A stretch of 64,000 nucleotides of DNA, from assembly GCF_031599675.1 (NCBI RefSeq), contig NZ_CP134223.1, positions 3,720,001-3,784,000 on the forward strand, read 5' to 3'. Every line of letters begins with the position of its first letter. Within the stretch, counting starts at the first letter, position 1. This document shows, piece after piece, positions 62,050-64,000 of the stretch. Origin of the DNA: Paenibacillus pedocola (GTDB lineage Bacteria > Bacillota > Bacilli > Paenibacillales > Paenibacillaceae). A program made the position numbers and the translations under genes. The notes under the pieces were generated by a model. That model had not been told where the DNA came from, searched no databases, and saw only the letters and a list, made by a program, of their open reading frames with translations.

Positions 62050-62649
62050 TTGATCTTGGAAGAACTTTTGTTTCAATTCCCTAAGACGGCATTAATCGTA
62101 ATCGACTTGCAGAAGTGGCTTGGAACCCAGTATGCCCCTCACTCGGCAGAGCAAGTCGTCACCCGCGCCGCCACTATGGTTCAAGCATTCCGTGAGGCAG
62201 GCGCATTTGTTGGGCTTGTTCGCGTATCCACGAAAGACTTCAAAGATATGCCTCGTCCGTTGCTGGATCAGGCCCCCCCAACCTTCAATCTGGTGCCTGG
62301 ATGGGATGAAATTGTACCCGAGATCGGAGTCACTGACACCGATCATTTAATTACCAAGCGCCAATGGGGAGCATTTTACGGAACGGACTTGGATCTGCAG
62401 TTACGCCGGCGGGGCATCACGACGATCGTGCTTTGCGGCATTGCCTCTGGTATCGGCGTAGATACCACTGCGCGTGAAGCCTTCGCTCATGGGTATCAGG
62501 TAGTTTTTGCGACAGATGCCATGACCGGCTTCAGCGAGGAGGAACATGAACACGTAATTAAGGCCATATTCCCGCGTATTGGCAGAATCCGCTCGACCGA
62601 GGACATTCTTGCTTGCGCCGCGCTTCAATCTTATCCGGCATCTTTATAA
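62050..62649 (+). CDS. Isochorismatase-fold hydrolase lacking the usual catalytic Cys
   Basis: This 199-residue protein starts at TTG (GGAG upstream). The catalytic Asp is present in [11 protein letters not shown] and the Lys in [11 protein letters not shown]. The segment that in cysteine hydrolases of the family carries the nucleophile (T-N-V-C-V) reads [15 protein letters not shown] here, giving Gly in place of Cys. True isochorismatases (EntB, PhzD) also lack the Cys at this place, so activity on a vinyl ether or an unknown substrate is possible, while amidase activity is unlikely. Divergent from the long TetR gene. Confidence 0.85.
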   Translation: MILEELLFQFPKTALIVIDLQKWLGTQYAPHSAEQVVTRAATMVQAFREAGAFVGLVRVSTKDFKDMPRPLLDQAPPTFNLVPGWDEIVPEIGVTDTDHLITKRQWGAFYGTDLDLQLRRRGITTIVLCGIASGIGVDTTAREAFAHGYQVVFATDAMTGFSEEEHEHVIKAIFPRIGRIRSTEDILACAALQSYPASL

Positions 62650-62673
62650 CGGAGCGGTAAAAATCTATTAAGA

Positions 62674-62718
62674 AAGGCTGTGACAGGCAACTTGCTCCTA
62701 ACCTTTCACAGCCCTCTC
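62674..62718 (+). terminator. Hairpin after the isochorismatase-like gene
   Basis: GGCTGTGA and TCACAGCC arms, with an additional AGG/CCT pair, lie downstream of the stop. The following tract is C/T mixed, so the terminator is weaker. Confidence 0.5.
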
Positions 62719-62870
62719 TCCCAGTCCGACGTATCTTTTCTACTCTTCATCACTTTTTACCAAAAATTCTTCGTCATTTGTAATATGGTTTACCGCAATA
62801 AATCTTCACCGTGAAAAAGTCCGTTTCACCAGTAACTCCATCAGCTGACATTTCACTATTATCCCTCTCA

Positions 62871-62911
62871 CAAAAAAAGACCCGAGCAGCCATCCACCGG
62901 CTCCTCGGGTC
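62871..62911 (-). terminator. Intrinsic terminator after the GH42 gene
   Basis: GACCCGAG and CTCGGGTC arms are followed by TTTTTTT on the minus strand. Confidence 0.8.
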
Positions 62912-62920
62912 CCTCATCTC

Positions 62921-64000
62921 TTACTTCGCTTTGCGTTTCAGCATGGCCAGGCCATTGACCGGCAGTTCCAGCTCAGCAGGAACCTCTGCGCCGGATTCCA
63001 GATCGGTATAACCGCGTCCGTCCAGCTTGACCGTCTGTACATCACCGCTGAAATTCTGCACGAAAATATACTCATGCTCGCCGTCTGTGCGCAGCTGTGC
63101 GGTTACTCCCACAGGCAGATCAGACTCCAGGGTACGGGTGATTCCTGCCTTGGCAGTGATCGCCGCATACAGCTCCACGTAGAACGCCAGGTCTTTGACA
63201 CGTGTAGCCAGATGGTACGCCTCACCTGCACCAAGCTTGTTCAGGGTCAGCGCCGGGCGGCCGGCATAGAAGTCGCTGCGGTAATGGCCAAGCGCCTCTG
63301 CGCCTTCCAGATGAATCAGCTCCGCAATTTCATGCGCATCGTAGTCACCGGACAGATTCAGAACATTTCCGCTTTCCAGCACCAGTCCGTTGAGATCGCG
63401 GCTATGCAGACCTTCGGTCTCTTCAGCCCAGATACCCAGCGTCTTGCGCAGCGGGCCAGGGAAGCCTCCGAGATGACAAAGATCAGTCTCACCGACAACT
63501 CCTGACCAGTAGGTAGCCAGGAACGTACCGCCCTGTTCTACATACTGTTCAATCCGCTGCCCGTTCTCTTCACTGATCAGATACAGCATCGGTGCAATGA
63601 CCAGCTTATAGCGGGACAGATCATCCCCGGAGCCGATCATATCGACTGCAATGCCCTGCTCCCACAGCGCACGATAGTGCTGCAGTACAGTCTCTTCATA
63701 TTTCAGGCCGGAATTGCGGATACCCTGGGCATCCTTAACCGCCCAGCGGTTATCCCAGTCATACAGGATTGCTGTTTCGGCAGGTGTCGAAGTTCCGACT
63801 ACTTCAGTTAAACCGGCCAGAATCTGGCCCACTTCGGCCACATCCTTGAACACCCGGGTCTCGCCATGACCGCTGTGATCGAGTACGGCACCGTGGAACT
63901 TCTCGCTGGAGCCGCGGCTTTTACGCCACTGGAAGTACTGCACGGAATCCGACCCATGTGCAACCGCCTGCAGGGATGACAGCTTATGCATACCCGGCCG
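62921..64000 (-). CDS. GH42 beta-galactosidase, C-terminal part (cut by the window edge)
   Basis: The frame is open to base 64000 on the minus strand, so only the last 359 residues are seen. It begins RPGMHKLSSLQAVAHGSDSV, which is the end of the GH42 catalytic barrel, with YFQWRKSRGSSEKFHGAV. The trimerisation domain (AILYDWDNRWAVKDAQG, YKLVIAPMLYLISEENGQRI, GTFLATYWSGVVGETDLC) and the C-terminal beta domain (LRTDGEHEYIFVQNFSGDVQ) follow. It hydrolyses terminal beta-galactose from oligosaccharides, most likely inside the cell. The nucleophile and acid/base Glu lie outside or near the window edge and cannot be checked. Confidence 0.9.
   Translation of the reverse strand, partial: RPGMHKLSSLQAVAHGSDSVQYFQWRKSRGSSEKFHGAVLDHSGHGETRVFKDVAEVGQILAGLTEVVGTSTPAETAILYDWDNRWAVKDAQGIRNSGLKYEETVLQHYRALWEQGIAVDMIGSGDDLSRYKLVIAPMLYLISEENGQRIEQYVEQGGTFLATYWSGVVGETDLCHLGGFPGPLRKTLGIWAEETEGLHSRDLNGLVLESGNVLNLSGDYDAHEIAELIHLEGAEALGHYRSDFYAGRPALTLNKLGAGEAYHLATRVKDLAFYVELYAAITAKAGITRTLESDLPVGVTAQLRTDGEHEYIFVQNFSGDVQTVKLDGRGYTDLESGAEVPAELELPVNGLAMLKRKAK

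Overview
The window reads as a chromosome segment of a Paenibacillus-like Gram-positive saprophyte. This is inferred from a secreted enzyme carrying S-layer homology (SLH) anchors, LplABC-type sugar transport genes with a YesM/YesN-type two-component pair, AraC- and DeoR-controlled glycan genes, strong GGAGG ribosome sites with many TTG/GTG starts, CcpA-type cre boxes, and roughly balanced base composition. No rRNA, tRNA, CRISPR array, insertion sequence or prophage was recognised. The first gene (DeoR regulator) and the last gene (GH42 beta-galactosidase) run off the window.

Layout. 0-8.6 kb holds housekeeping and regulation: a cut DeoR regulator, an L-cysteine desulfidase, a membrane-anchored hydrolase, an OmpR/histidine kinase pair, a gnd-zwf oxidative pentose phosphate pair and an HxlR regulator. 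8.7-20.6 kb holds a giant SLH-GH43 arabinanase-like protein, a GNAT acetyltransferase, a PadR-DUF4180 fusion regulator, a GH78 alpha-L-rhamnosidase divergent from an AraC regulator, a DUF218 protein and ybaK. 20.7-35.5 kb is a same-strand hemicellulose locus, probably for galactomannan or a mixed mannan: a GH74-like beta-propeller, a secreted multimodular GH26 mannanase, two permeases, a binding lipoprotein, YesN, YesM and a cytoplasmic GH36 alpha-galactosidase. There is no transporter ATPase gene. 35.6-47.9 kb holds small and unknown genes plus a pectin/uronate locus (uncharacterised 558-residue protein, kduI, DeoR regulator, kduD), a frameshifted gene, a stalk-domain protein, a Nudix hydrolase and an MFS transporter. 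48-64 kb is mixed: a hydrolase, a Gly/Pro-rich surface-like protein, an acyltransferase, a LysR-pyruvate kinase pair, a TetR-controlled MacB-like ABC exporter, an AbrB-UbiB kinase pair, a VOC protein, a TetR/SDR pair, another TetR regulator divergent from an isochorismatase-fold hydrolase, and the cut GH42 gene.

How it works together. Polymers would be cut outside the cell (GH43, GH26), oligomers imported by the ABC system, and finished inside (GH36, GH78, GH42, GH74-like, KduI/KduD). Four good cre-like sites in front of glycan genes suggest shared CcpA repression. A 20-bp-period direct repeat (GCAACGA-like) lies in front of three separate units of the mannan locus and is a good candidate operator for the local YesN regulator. 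This repeat, and the unknown protein of the kdu locus, are the most interesting observations.
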